DNA of 64,000 bases from Tetrastigma voinierianum (Eukaryota > Streptophyta > Magnoliopsida > Vitales > Vitaceae). The DNA lies in assembly GCA_016808115.1 (NCBI GenBank), contig JAEQBH010000657.1:1922001-1986000 (forward strand), in the 5' to 3' direction. Below, piece after piece: positions 35,141-45,938 of the stretch. Each line of letters starts with the position of its first letter. The first letter of the stretch is position 1. Made by a program: the position numbers and the translations under genes. A model generated the notes under the pieces. The model was not told where the DNA came from and did not search any database. It saw only the letters and a program-made list of their open reading frames with translations.

Positions 35141-36640
35141 CTGCATTAGCGATGAAGAAAATAAGTTATTGAGAGTACTTAGGGATCACAAGAATGAGAT
35201 AGGTTAGTCTCTGGCTGATTTAAAGGGGATTCGCTCCTCTATGTGTATGCATCGCATCCTGCTAGAAGATGGTCATAAGCCTTCAGTGGAAGCCTGTTGG
35301 AGGTTGAATCTGCTTGATGAAGAGTAGTTCGTAGGAAATCTTGAAATGGCTGAATCTTTGGGGTTATTTACCTATTTCTAATAGTGCATGGGTGAGTCGA
35401 GTGGGTTGTACTTTGAAATAGAGGAACAACGGTGATAAAGGCAGAGAATAATATATTGCTCTCCCTTCGAAAACATGATCCACGGGTTGGAGAATTTAAG
35501 TCGATTATTGGGAGTGAATAAAATTTGCAGAAAAGACCATTTTCCACTACCATTTTTGGATCAGATGTTGGATAGGCTGGCAGGGCATGAATATTACTAT
35601 TTCTTATATGAGTATTCTGGATATAATCAGATTGCCATGGCCTCAGAGGATCAAGAGAAGACGACATTCACTTGCCCTTATGGTACATTTGCATTTAGGC
35701 GAATGCCCTTTAGGCTATGCAATGCAACAAGCACATTCCAACGTTGTATGATGGCCACATTCTTAGACATGGTCAAAAAGACGATTAAGGTGTTCATGGA
35801 TTACTTTTCAGTGTTAGGGAACTCCTTTGACAATTGTCTGGAAAACCTGAGGTCAGTGCTTGTTAGATGTGAAGAGACCAATCTTGTGCTGAATTGGGAA
35901 AAATGCCACTTTATGGTACAGGAAGGCATAGTACTTGGGCACCGGATTTCTGCAAGAGGAATAGAGGTCGATAAAGCTAAGATTGAGGCAATAGAGAAAC
36001 TACCCCCACCATCATCAGTAAAGGGCATAAGGAGCTTTTTAGGACACGCAGGGTTCTATAGGCGGTTCATAAAGGATTTCTCTCGGATTGCAAAGCCCTT
36101 GTCCAGTTTGCTAGTTCAGGGGACACCATTTGATTTTGATGAGGAGTGTGTTCAAGCTTTTTCAATCCTGAAAGATAAATTAGTATCGACCCCCATAGTG
36201 GTAGCCCCAAATTGGGACCTTTCGTTTGAGCTAATGTACGATGCTAGTGACTATGCGATCAAAGCAGTGCTGGGACAGAAAAGAGATTGGATATTCCAGG
36301 TGATTCACTATGCTAGTCGTACTTTGAATTATGCCCAGCTAAACTATGCCACCACTGAAAAGGAGCTACTAGCCATTGTTTTTTCCTTTGACAAATTTTG
36401 GCCCTATTTGATTAGCTACAAGGTGTCGTGCACGCGACCACTCGGCCGTTATTTTAATGATAAGGGCCCATGGCGAGACTAATACGTGGAGTGCTCTTAT
36501 TACTAATTTGATCTGAAATCAAGGATAAGAAGGGAACAAAGAACCTAGATTGTGAGACCATCTATCCACGATTGGAAGGGGGCCCCAGAGGCGAGTGCGG
36601 GTTAATGATTTCCCGTATAGGGATCTTTTAGCAATTGGAA
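35141..36640 (+). pseudogene. pol: C2 reverse transcriptase and RNase H, catalytic residues lost
   Basis: The best-preserved coding region in the window. 35475-36482 is open for 335 codons. RT copies element RNA into DNA. Visible are KDHFPLPFLDQMLDRLAGHE, SGYNQIAMASEDQEKTTF, YGTFAFRRMPF, VFMDYFSVLG, LNWEKCHFMVQEGIVLGH, GFYRRFIKDFSRIAKPLS and FDFDEECVQAF, followed by RNase H MYDASDYAIKAVLGQ and TEKELLAIVFSFDKF. The first catalytic Asp (FLDGYSGY in relatives) reads FLYEYSGY and the FMDD box reads FMDY, so two of the three metal-binding aspartates are gone. A frameshift near 36425 breaks the RNase H HTD motif. It would be inactive. Confidence 0.88.
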
Positions 36641-37670
36641 CCTGAATCGTTCCATGGTTTTCTTGAGCTATGTGAATTACCTAGTAGCCAAGGTTATCCC
36701 ACCCGATTTTAGCTACCAACAGAAGAAGAGGTTCTTTGCACACTTAAAGCACTATTACTGGGAAGAACCCATTTTGTACAAACATTATGCGAATCAAGTG
36801 ATAAGACGGTGTGTACCGAAAGATGAAATATGTAGTATTCTCACTCATTGCCACACTTTATCATGTGGGGGACACTTTAGAGGCTAGAGGGCAATGACAA
36901 AGAATGTTGTGGAGTTTCGACCCAATTTTTCAGGATGTGCACCCGGTTGTATCTGCACATGACAGTCTTTAAGAAACCGGCGGCATTTCAAGCGGGATGA
37001 GCCTCCCGTGCGCCTGATCAGGGTGAGTTATTTGACTTATGGGGGATGGACTTCATGGTCCCATTTCCCTCTTCATTCGATAACCCTTATATTCTCCTTG
37101 TTGTGGAATTTACGTCTCAAATGGGTAAGCGTCTCAGGCATGCCTGAACCAGCCTTGGTGTGGTAGTCGAGTTCTGCGACCACATTTTCACACAGTTCGG
37201 TACCTCACGAGCATTGATCACGGATGGTGGTACTCACTTCTGCAACAAGCTAGTTGATCAATTCCTGCAAAAATATGGTGTGCGCCATCAAACTTCTCTT
37301 GCATATCACCCACAGGAAAATGGACAGGCTAAGGTGTCCAATCGGGAGGTTAAGTCTATTCTGGAGATAACAGTCAATAGTTTAAGGAAGGACTGGTCAA
37401 AGAAGATTGATGATGCACTTTGGGCATACAGGACAACATTCGAAACCCCATTGGGTATAATAGCGCCATTCGGAGCTAGTACATGGGAAGCTTTGTCGTT
37501 GCCGATGGAATTGGAACATAGAGCATCTTGGAAGCGTAGGCTTAGAACATGGATAGTAAAGGTCTAGCAGGAAGCGATGCTTGACTAAGTGAATTAGATG
37601 AATTCCTAAATGAGGCCTACGAGAATGCTAGGATCTATAAGGAGAAAAACGAAAGCTTGGCGCCCAATGA
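36641..37670 (+). pseudogene. pol: C2 integrase, N-terminal and core part
   Basis: 36654-36887 holds the zinc-binding region (KRFFAHLKHYYWEEPILYKH, then ILTHCHTLSCGGHF). After a degraded stretch, ELFDLWGMDFMVPFPSSF near 37025-37080 gives the first catalytic Asp. 37160-37567 reads HIFTQFGTSRALITDGGTHF with the second Asp, QKYGVRHQTSLAYHPQENGQ, and VSNREVKSILE with the catalytic Glu. DDALWAYRTTFETPLG follows. The catalytic triad is present but frames are broken. The reading is cut at 37675 by the solo gamma LTR and resumes at 41841. Confidence 0.82.
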
Positions 37671-37675
37671 CATAT
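37671..37675. repeat. Target-site duplication CATAT (left)
   Basis: CATAT directly before TGTAGCTCTCC. It is identical to 41836-41840. Confidence 0.9.
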
Positions 37676-37999
37676 TGTAGCTCTCCCAGAAATATACCAC
37701 AGCCGGTTTCGGACTTATTTAGGGTATATTAAAATTTAAATAGGAAATTTAGGAAATAAAACGAGAGACCGGGATTAATAATAGGCAATTAATAAAGCCA
37801 AAAGATAATATGCCAAACTAGAATTTAGAAGAAGTTATGGGATTCGAGGCAAATAGAGAAAGATGGAATAGAAATAGAAGAGAAGTGGGGGACGAGATGC
37901 AATTATGAAAACTTAAAGCAAAATGGATTTTTACTTGAGCATGGCCTTAGCAAAACATGGGATTTAAGACCAAAATTGGTCTCATTTTGGAGAACCTGG

Positions 38000-38072
38000 C
38001 GTGAATGAAGAGGAGAAGGGGAGGAAAGAAGAAGAAGAGGAAGAGGAAGAGAAGAGAAGAGAAGGAGGAGTT
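38000..38072 (+). repeat. Purine tract in gamma LTR
   Basis: GAAGAGGAGAAGGGGAGG-type run, almost all A/G. The equivalent run is at 8635-8675 in the gamma fragment. It lies in the likely transcribed leader of the LTR. Confidence 0.8.
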
Positions 38073-39210
38073 CAAGAAGGATTCAAGGTATGGATTATGA
38101 TATTTGTATGGAACTACTAACTTATGAGTATGGAACTTGGATTTTTTGGTATATGGATCCTTGGTTTGTTTGGTTAATGGTTTGCCAATAGGGTTTGATA
38201 AAAGTTCATCGACATGAGTTTCTTGTTGGTAAGTGATTCTTTCTAGGGTTTGATAGGATTTCATCCTAACCCCGAAAAGATTAATGGGAGTAAGGTGGGT
38301 GGAAGCCCCAAATGTAAAAGAAAACATGGAATCCTCCCTTTGAGGTTGGATTCATTGATAAATTGCAAGGTAAAGGGGTTGGGTTAAACAAACCTAACAA
38401 ATCCTTGTATTTGGTTTGTGTATGGGTCATAACCCCATATTAGAGTTATTGAGAGTAATTCATGGTAGATTTTTTGAGTAAAGATAAGTATTGGAAGAGG
38501 TGAATAGAAAGAGGTTACAAAATGAATATGAAATGGTTTTGAGGTGTATATGAAGTATGGAATTGAGATTGGGTATCAAAAATATGGAAAAAGGGGAGAA
38601 AATACACATTACGGGCAACTTTCGAAGGTGTCTTGGAAATTTTTATGAGCAGTAGTGTCTGGTACACCTACCAACAAGATGTGCCGATCTGAAACGGTGG
38701 TGTGCGGGGTACACCACAATTACTGCTTTCCTAGTTTCGACCAGTTTTCGTATTTTGGCCATCACTTCCTAATTTCTTATCCGATTTGAGTGATTCAAGT
38801 GGCCAATTAAAATAGACTTCAAGGAAAATCAAACATAAAGAAATAGACATCGTCAAATTATGACTCTAAGTGGCCCAAAAATTCACTCAAAGTGGAAATT
38901 TATGTGCAAGCGAATTACAGTTGGTTTGATCATAAAGTAGTCAGGGTTGTTTCGGACGTAACTTGAAGTTCGGTGCTCGAATTGGGTGATTCCAGTTGGA
39001 GATAGAGCCCTTAGCACCTTAACTTTAAATGAGTACAAAGAACTAGTGTCAAAAATGATTAATACCCCGGAAAATGAGTAATACAAGCTTGTCCTAGTAT
39101 AATCGGTAAATTGGTAGTTGGCATTAAAATGCCATAACTTTATTTTGGATGATCAATTGGAATAATTACAATTTCTAATTAAAATAGATTCATTGAGGAC
39201 AAGAATATGT

Positions 39211-39500
39211 GAATGAGTATTTATGAATGAGTATACGTGAAGGAATTATCTGTCGATGAATGTGAATGAGTATTTATGAATGAGTATACATGAATGAGTA
39301 TACGTGAATAGATATGTGAATGAGTATTTATGAATGAGTATACATGAATAGTATAAGTGAATGAATACGTGAATGAGTATTTATGAATGAGTATACATGA
39401 ATGGTATAATTGAATGATAATGAATAAGTATATGAAATGAGCACATGAATGAGTATGTGAGATGAATATATGAATGAGCATATGAAATGAGTACGTGAAT
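39211..39500 (+). repeat. Minisatellite built on GAATGAGTAT
   Basis: A higher-order unit of 53-54 bases starts at 39211, 39264, 39318 and 39371, each GAATGAGTATTTATGAATGA. Decayed single GAATGAGTAT/GAATGAGCAT units continue to about 39500. No spacers and no coding value; open frames through it are artefacts. Confidence 0.9.
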
Positions 39501-39842
39501 GAGTTTAAATAAGTACATAGATTAGTATATCTTTGAAAGATATCTGAAAATGATTGTGGGAATTGAAATGTGATATTTAAAAGAAAGCGAATGAAGGTGA
39601 ACGATAATGGGGCCGAGTTCATCGGCAGTTAAAGAGTCGTAAATGTGAATACAGTGGATATGGAATTGAAATGTGATATTTAGCTAGAATGATAATGAAT
39701 GATGATAAAGGCAGGATTCATTGAGCGGAATCCGTCTGTAAATGTGAATTAATTGATATATCGAGATGAGCCGCTGACGAGATGCACAAAGCGGCATAAA
39801 ATCCGCAGAAGATTTTCGAAATTATCAATGTCCCACTTGGTA

Positions 39843-40410
39843 GGATGCGCAATCGGCATCCCGATCATGATGGCGTATGGCATTGAAAATGTCCGCGCGG
39901 GATGCACCAATCGACATCCGTCTTGATGGCGTATGACATTTAAGTGATACCACGTGTCGGGATGCACCAAACGGCATCCGTCATGATGGGAGAACCGAAT
40001 AATTGATACGGTGGGATGCACCAAGCGATCGGAGCATGATGGGAGACCGAATAAGTGATACCACATGTCGGGATGCACCAAACGGCATCCGTCATGATGG
40101 GAGAATCGAATAAGTAATACCGCTTGTCGGGATGCACCAAACAGCATCCGACATGATGGGAAAACCGAATAAATGATACCACGTGTCGGGATGCACCAAA
40201 CAGCATTTGACATGATGGGAGACCGAATAAGTGATACCACATGTCGGGATGCACCAAACAGCATCCGTCATGATGGGAGAATCGAATAAGTAATACCACG
40301 TGTCGGGATGCGCTGGCTTGACATCCGGCATGAAGAGAGGCAAGATCAGTGATACCACGTGTCGGGATGCACCAAACAGCATCGACATCATGATGGGAGA
40401 CCGAATTGTA
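39843..40410 (+). repeat. Minisatellite, 58-60 bp unit, about ten copies
   Basis: The core GGGATGCACCAAACGGCATC followed by CGTCATGATGGGAGA and CCGAATAAGTGATACCACGTG repeats with GATGCA at 39901, 39961, 40015, 40072, 40131, 40190, 40248, 40307 and 40366, with a degenerate first copy near 39843. Copies differ by a few substitutions. Long minus-strand frames here only translate the repeat. Confidence 0.95.
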
Positions 40411-40732
40411 AAATGTGTAGGCACATTACCGGAATGATAATAAGGGCGGATTCATTCTTGAAATCCGTCCCGAAGTAGATTGAATAGTCAAGTGAAATAA
40501 TCAACATTGTGAGTGTAAATGGGATTTTATGTATATGTAAATCTGTAAAGCGAATTGTGAATTGAATTATTGCATTGAAAATGCATGTTGTGATATGATA
40601 AATGATGTGAAAATGAATAGCATGAGTTTATGTGGATATAAAGGCATTAATTGTAAATGCATTTTGATAATTGTAAATAATTATGGGCTTGCCCAAAATG
40701 AAATGTTTCCACGTAATTAAAAAGACTATAAT

Positions 40733-41092
40733 GGAATAAATCAAACAAAATGTTTTGAGAAGATAATTGAAAATGTCGGAGTAAACCGGGCTCCGGTTCG
40801 GATCCGCCTTTTGGGTCGAGTCGGGGATTTGGGTCGCGACACTTTTGAAAATGAAAATTTAATAAAACTAAGCAAATGGTTTTGAGATGATAATTGAAAA
40901 CGTCGGAGTAAACCGGGCTTCGTCTTGGATCCACCAATCGAATTAGTCGGGATTCGAATTCGCGACACTTTAACGAAATTTAATAACATAAAACAAAATG
41001 TTTGAAGATAATTGAAATGTCGAATGCGCCCAGGGCTCCGGCTTAGATCCACCAATCGGATCAATGAGATTAGTCGCGACACTGAGAAAAAT
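40733..41092 (+). repeat. Tandem triplication of an LTR-end-like module, about 120 bp unit
   Basis: Three units, each with a TTTGA(G)A(A/T)GATAATTGAAA lead, then GTCGGAGTAAACCGGGCT, GGATCCACCAATCG and a GTCGCGACAC end. The end of each unit resembles the LTR's own 3' terminus at 41780-41835 (GGTTCGGATTCGCCAATCGG...GGCGTGACAC). Confidence 0.85.
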
Positions 41093-41835
41093 GAAAATTT
41101 TAATAAAAGCGATAACTAAATGAATTAAGCGTTGTCGGGTTTGAGTTGACCTGTATGCATTTGCTATGGCGTGATATGTTCTGATTTGCCATTGTATATG
41201 TATAAGTTGTTTGAACATGATATGATATGTCATACATGTAGAAGATCTGGTGAAACTTGTAAATGACATGACACATGGATATCTGAATAAGATAATGATA
41301 TGGAATCTAAGGATAAAATCTACATGTATAATATGAGATGAGTTAGAATTCACATAAGAATAGACCGTTATGTAAGGAAAAGTAAATGTAAAAGATTGTA
41401 GCTATTGATTATTATTTATTGGTCATTCTTGTACATATGTTTCTAACTGGCGTAAAACCTTACGGTGTTCAATCGGGTGTAGGTCTTGAGGAGATAAAGA
41501 GAGACCGAGACATTCCATCGGCGATCTGAGCCATCTCGGAGATAGGTGCTGCACTTTATTCGCGATCTCGATGATTTGTATTAGATATGTATATGTATAA
41601 GTGTTTGTATAAGTAAATGGGACTTAGTATATGTGTATGGATTTTGATAGACACCACTCCGGTGGTAGTTCTTTTGTATATGTAAATGATCTTTGGTTAT
41701 TACAAAAATTGTTTGTATACCCACATGTATAAGTTAAGCTCAAAAAAAAAAAGTAAAGAGTCCCAGTATATGGTTTCGCACCCAAAACCGGTTCGGATTC
41801 GCCAATCGGGTCGGACCGGGAAACGGGGCGTGACA

Positions 41836-41840
41836 CATAT
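41836..41840. repeat. Target-site duplication CATAT (right)
   Basis: CATAT immediately after GGGGCGTGACA. It is identical to 37671-37675. Confidence 0.9.
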
Positions 41841-42096
41841 TGTACGGAAAGATTTTGAGTCGAGTCAACAAGTCTTGTTGTTCAATTCGAGGCTAAAAAT
41901 CTTCCCTGGCAAATTAAAGTCAAAATGGTCGAGCCCATTCATAGTGGTGCAAGTATTCCCCTATGGAAGTGTCGAGATAATGCATCCAGAGAAGGGACAG
42001 TTCAAAGTCAATGCCCAAAGAATAAAACCATATTTTAGAGGAGAATTTCATGTGAAAACGGGGATCATGTGCACTTTAGAAGGCGGAGACCAGTAA
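41841..42096 (+). pseudogene. pol: C2 integrase C-terminal end
   Basis: Continues 37670 after the solo LTR. It reads DFESSQQVLLFNSRLKIFPG, then KLKSKWSSPFIVVQVFPYGS, VEIMHPEKGQFKVNAQRIKP and YFRGEF. This is the DNA-binding C-terminal module typical of Ty3/gypsy integrases (the RLKLFPGKLKSRW..PF motif). It is in one open frame, offset by one base from the frame before the insertion. Confidence 0.85.
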
Positions 42097-42659
42097 GAGT
42101 CACGGGTCACCATCAGTTTAGTTATTTGTTTTATGCTTTGAATGTTGTTATGCGTTCAGGGAAGGTCGAGCTAACGTTAAACATAGAGCTTCTTAGGAGG
42201 CAACCCACGTATTGTGAGATCACCTTCTCCTTTGACCTAATAATATTTTTGATTTTGGTTTACTTTTCGTTTTAAAATTCCCGCTTTTGTTGGTTTTAAT
42301 ATGTTGCAACTTTTTTGTTGTTTCAAGGATACCAAGGACACTCGCCAATATGTCTACACATTACAGGTATCTGTGAAGGTCTCTTGCGCCTTCATTATCG
42401 GCGCGGATTTTGCGGCCCTTTGGTCCTAGCGACGGAGAACCCTTTGTCGCTCTGTACCCACCCACTTCCCGGGTCTGCAATAGTGAAGTATCTATGTCGC
42501 GTAGATACTCTTCGCGCTGAGAAGTGACAGGGAGACAGGGACGACGGTGATGTGACATTAATCATAATAATACTAGATCGTATCGATCGGTGTTAGTGGT
42601 GCTATCCTTGCGTGCCTAGTTAGGTATCTTCTTACTTGAGATGTGAAGCTAAGTTGGGG
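42097..42659 (+). other. C2 post-pol region with env-like ORF missing
   Basis: It includes CTTCTTAGGAGGCAACCCACG at 42188-42208, the motif that normally precedes the second ORF. No second ORF follows; only about 450 bases remain. It ends in the polypurine tract AAGCTAAGTTGGGG (42646-42659) abutting the LTR start TGATCGG. Confidence 0.65.
42646..42659 (+). promoter_or_regulatory. C2 polypurine tract
   Basis: AAGCTAAGTTGGGG ends exactly at the 3' LTR start. The equivalent in C1 is at 28161-28174. Confidence 0.7.
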
Positions 42660-43904
42660 TGATCGGAGTGAATGTGCATACGGTCTGATTTCTATGTGTT
42701 TTTATAGCTTAATTTTGCATGATTCACATTCATATTCGCTGATATCCCTATACCATGATATTTCATAGAACATGGTGAAATCGGAATAGAAAAGGAAGCT
42801 AACAATAGAAGGAAGGAACCCGAATCGGGAAAATGGGGCGAAGTCGCGATAGGTGGAGTCTCAAGTGCGGCTGCGTGAGGAGACCTTGGGCATTCTTGGT
42901 GCTTCCACGACAGCGAAGGGGGTACATGGCGAACCTGAAGGCAAGATGTTGGCGCGCTTCGCGCGGGTGACAACGCGTTCCCATTAAAATGGGAGCTCGA
43001 AAAATGCGGGTGTTGGGCCATTGATGGGGCTCGAGTTCGAGATATAAAGGACGGTGATTTCAAGGCACGAGGGAGGGGGCCAGTTGAAGGGAAGTAGAGA
43101 CGGATAGAGAGATCAGTGAGGCGGTCGGGAGCGAAACGACTTCTTTCGTATTTCTTCCTCTAGTCGTGTGATCTTTGGAAATCTTCGATTTGAATGAAAA
43201 TCACTATGAACTAACTTTTCTCTCTAGGGTTTTATCAACCCTAACTGCACCATTATGGATTAATACTTTGATTGTGTTTTATTTAATATTGATATGAATT
43301 CCTATTGTTTTTTTACTCCTGAATTTAATCACATGCTATGATTTGGCCAGTTATGACATGCTAATGCTAGGAGTCTGATATCGAGAGAAGATGACTCATA
43401 GGGACATGGGTAAAGCAACACTTAGTCAATCTGGGAATAGAGATATCCCGCATTCCAAGTGTAGCACAAGGGTTTTCATTTCCATGCATCTCGGAGTCTA
43501 GGGGTCGAAGCAGAGGTGCAATACACCCCACTAGCAAGATAGGCAGTTATCGAGAAGTATCTTATAAAAACCGATCAGCCCACTAACATAAATAATATAG
43601 ATATTAAATAAATGCACTATTTAGGTGGAAATCCATTGTTAGGTGCGGTGGCGAAAGAAACGAAACCACAGGTTTTCTCATCGTACCTTAATGAAACTTT
43701 AAGATTAGGTTTTTTCTTAATTTGGATTGATTTATTCATAATTCTCTACAAGATTTGGATCCAAATATTATCTGAACCTTTAGATCCGATTATAGCACGC
43801 TTCTCTTCGTGGGAACGACCTTGACTCATGCCTGCTAGTGAATTTCGACTCTTACACGCGCACGGGCCCTCATTTTTACCAACTTTTACACGCTCACTAA
43901 CCCA
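42660..43904 (+). repeat. C2 3' LTR (beta family)
   Basis: It starts TGATCGGAGTGAATGTGCAT and parallels the 5' LTR, with many small differences. It ends near CTCACTAACCCA. The next recognisable C1 sequence, ACACACTGCTCATCAAAATC (antisense of a DFDEQC reading), begins at 43909, so the boundary is uncertain by a few bases. Confidence 0.8.
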
Positions 43905-44900
43905 TTACACACACTGCTCATCAAAATCAAATGGTGTCCCTTTAACTAGCAAACTGGACAAGGGCTTTCTGCGTCTAGAAAAATCTTTTATGAGCAGCCT
44001 ATAAAACCTGTGTGTCTGAGCTTCTTATGCCCTTTACTAATGATGGTGGGAGGTGGTTTCTCTATTGCCCTCAAATCTTTGCTTTGTCATTATATCACTC
44101 TTGAAATTTGATGCCCAAAATCTTATGCTTTCTGTGCACGTAAGTGGCACTTCTCCCGATTCAACCACGAGGTGGTTTCTTTACATCTAACGAGCAGGCC
44201 TCGGGTTTCCGGACAATTGTCAAGGGTTCAATGCTTAAAGTCGTCCATGAACACCTCGATTGTCTTTTCAACCATATCCCCGAGAATATGGCCATCATCT
44301 GGTCTTGAAATGTGCCAGTGCATTACACGGCCCGAGGGCATCACTTTAAATGCGAATGTACCATAAGGGCAAATGAATGTCATATTCTCTTGATCCTCTG
44401 GGGTAATAGCGATCTGATTGTAGCCGGAATACCCATCTAAGAAACAGTAATATTCATGCCCTACTAGCCTATCTAACATCTGATCCAGAAATGGCAGTGG
44501 AAAATGGTCTTTTCGGGTAGCCTTATTCAATTCCGATAGTTAATGCAAATTCTCAATTTGTATTGTTAAGAAGGTAGCGATATATTATTCACATCTTTAT
44601 CCTTTGTTGTTCCTCCTTTTTTTAGGCCTGACACTGTGCCAGAACACACCCGTACCTTGTCGAAATAGGATAAATTACCCTGGCATCTAGCCACTTCAGT
44701 ACTTCCTTGCGGACTACTTCTTTCATGGTTGGATTCAATCTTCTATGTGCTTCCAACGAGGAAACATGACCATCTTCTAGCGGAAGTCGATGCATACACA
44801 TGAAGGGGCGAATCCCCAACAAATCGGCCCGAGAGACCCGACCCAGCGGCATCCTTGTGATCCTGAGTACTCTCGATAACTTATCTTCTTACGCTCTTGT
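43905..44900 (-). pseudogene. pol: C1 reverse transcriptase, N-terminal to palm part
   Basis: Minus strand. 44852-44622 reads LLGIRPFMCMHRLPLEDGH, then HRRLNPTMKEVVRKEVLKWL and DARVIYPIS. 44530-44228 reads KDHFPLPFLDQMLDRLVGHE, YYCFLDGYSGYNQIAITPED, YGTFAFKVMPSGRVMHWHIS and KTIEVFMDDF. The catalytic FLDGY and FMDD aspartates are intact here, unlike in C2. 44000-43909 continues as IKDFSRRRKPLSSLLVKGTPFDFDEQC-type sequence in broken frames, and is then cut by C2. Confidence 0.82.
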
Positions 44901-45639
44901 CGGGAAAATTTGAAATAATCACTAGTAGGGTGGATGCGTCCCCAAGATAAGCATACCTCAAATGGCGGGTAGTGGCTTTTGCTCCATCTTGGGTGGTTGT
45001 TCAAAGGATGGCACTGACATGTTGGTTGTTCAAAGGATGGCACTGACATGTGAGAAATTTCGCCTAGGAGTTCGTAGTATTTCCTTCTATTAGGCTAGAA
45101 GGAGTCCATCCATTTCACATACTCTTTGACCTCTTCTCCCAGTTCTTCTTATTCACTCTGTACCATGCTAGTCTCCAAAGGGTCAGTGAGACCACTTTAG
45201 CTAGACACTATAGCCTCTATGATCTTTATCATGAGGCATGTATCACTCTCTGTCGGGTGTCTCATAGCCTCAAACACATTGAACTTGACCTCATCGTCCT
45301 GCACTCTCAATTTCAACTCTCCCTAGTTGTGCATCGATCATTACCTTTACCGTGTAGAATAGTACACTGATATTATGGGTATTTCTTTATCTTAACTTCC
45401 TTGTCAAGACGATGAAATCTGTCGGGAAGATAAACTGTCTACCTTCTTGAACGTCTTCTATCCACCTACCCACAGGATGTTTTAATGACCTATCGCTGGC
45501 GGAGTGTATTTGTGGTTGGTAGGTTCACCTAATCTCGGTTAATGCGAATATGGATACTTGACATGAATTAATACTAGCTCCCGGGTCACACAAGGCCTCG
45601 AAGATGGAGTTCAGATGGTCTGGTCAATGTCATGGGTCT
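44901..45639 (-). pseudogene. pol: C1 protease and protease-RT linker remnant
   Basis: Minus strand, strongly decayed. 45630-45540 holds the FEALCDPGASINSCQ-like active-site lead of the retropepsin. 45480-45350 has an EDVQEGRQFIFPTDF-like stretch, then acidic linker sequence matching C2's SESEELGEEVKEYVRWMDSF at about 45165-45105. A tandem 32-base duplication (GGTTGTTCAAAGGATGGCACTGACATGT at 44993-45053) lies in the linker. Confidence 0.6.
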
Positions 45640-45647
45640 TTTCGGCT

Positions 45648-45938
45648 TTAATGGCGATTTCTATGAAGGATGGCACTACATTCCTTCGTGAGATTCACTG
45701 TCTCGAAGTCCGACAGTCTTCTTTTCTTTGATAGTATATCCTTCATGAATTTGACATAACTAGGCATCTGTTCTAACGCATCAGCAAATGGAATTTTTAT
45801 ATGCAGTTTCTTAAACACGTCCATAAACTTTGTGAATTGCTTGTCCAATTTATTCTTCTTTAGCCGTTGAGGGTACTGAATTGGGACACTGGGTTCGATC
45901 GTGGTTGGTCGATCTTCAGCCTCGATTTCTTCTTCCAC
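45648..45938 (-). pseudogene. pol: C1 pol N-terminal pre-protease region
   Basis: A 96-codon open frame on the minus strand reading IQYPQRLKKNKLDKQFTKFM, DVFKKLHIKIPFADALEQMP, SYVKFMKDILSKKRRLSDFE and TVNLTKECSAIL. This is a near-perfect match in order to the conserved segment found between gag and protease in Athila-type Ty3/gypsy polyproteins. It is the diagnostic segment used to assign C1 and C2. Confidence 0.88.

Larger units (their letters stand above)
37676..41835 (+). repeat. Solo LTR, gamma family, 4.16 kb, repeat-expanded
   Basis: It starts TGTAGCTCTCCCAGAAATAT and ends GGGGCGTGACA, flanked by the perfect 5-bp duplication CATAT. Removing it rejoins C2's integrase at AATGACATAT/TGTACGGAAAG. 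No coding domain is inside. The purine tract near 38000-38070, the CTAGGGTTTGATAGGATTTCATCCTAACCC stretch and the 3' end match the other gamma LTRs. It is longer than the 2.45-kb copy at 12071-14521 mainly because of three tandem arrays (39211-39500, 39843-40410, 40733-41092). A solo LTR arises by recombination between the two LTRs of a full element. Confidence 0.88.
32617..43904 (+). mobile_element. Element C2: Athila-like Ty3/gypsy element lacking gag and second ORF
   Basis: A beta-family element in plus orientation inserted into C1, its own relative in minus orientation. Its LTRs are 32617-33874 and 42660-43904. A primer-binding site is at about 33876, pol N-terminus to integrase at 34190-37670, the integrase end at 41842-42096 after a 4.16-kb solo LTR insertion, and a polypurine tract before 42660. 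There is only about 300 bases between the primer-binding site and the pre-protease region, so gag is missing. The env-like ORF is missing too. Flanking 5-mers are not clearly identical. Confidence 0.8.

Noticed and set aside
35368..36028. Minus-strand frames opposite the C2 RT
   Set aside because: They are antisense shadows of a clearly recognisable RT reading on the plus strand.
39843..40410. CRISPR-like direct repeats with regular spacing
   Set aside because: The whole 58-60 bp unit repeats, including the would-be spacers. The setting is a plant LTR and no cas genes are present, so it is a minisatellite.
39749..40424. Long overlapping minus-strand open frames (up to 171 codons) with repeated DAVWCIPTRGI-type peptides
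   Set aside because: They only translate the 58-60 bp minisatellite. The same peptide appears in several frames, there is no start context, and the region is inside a solo LTR.
37676..41835. A complete small retrotransposon rather than a solo LTR
   Set aside because: No internal primer-binding site, coding domain or paired direct LTR is visible. Its 5' zone, middle and 3' end align in order with single gamma LTRs.
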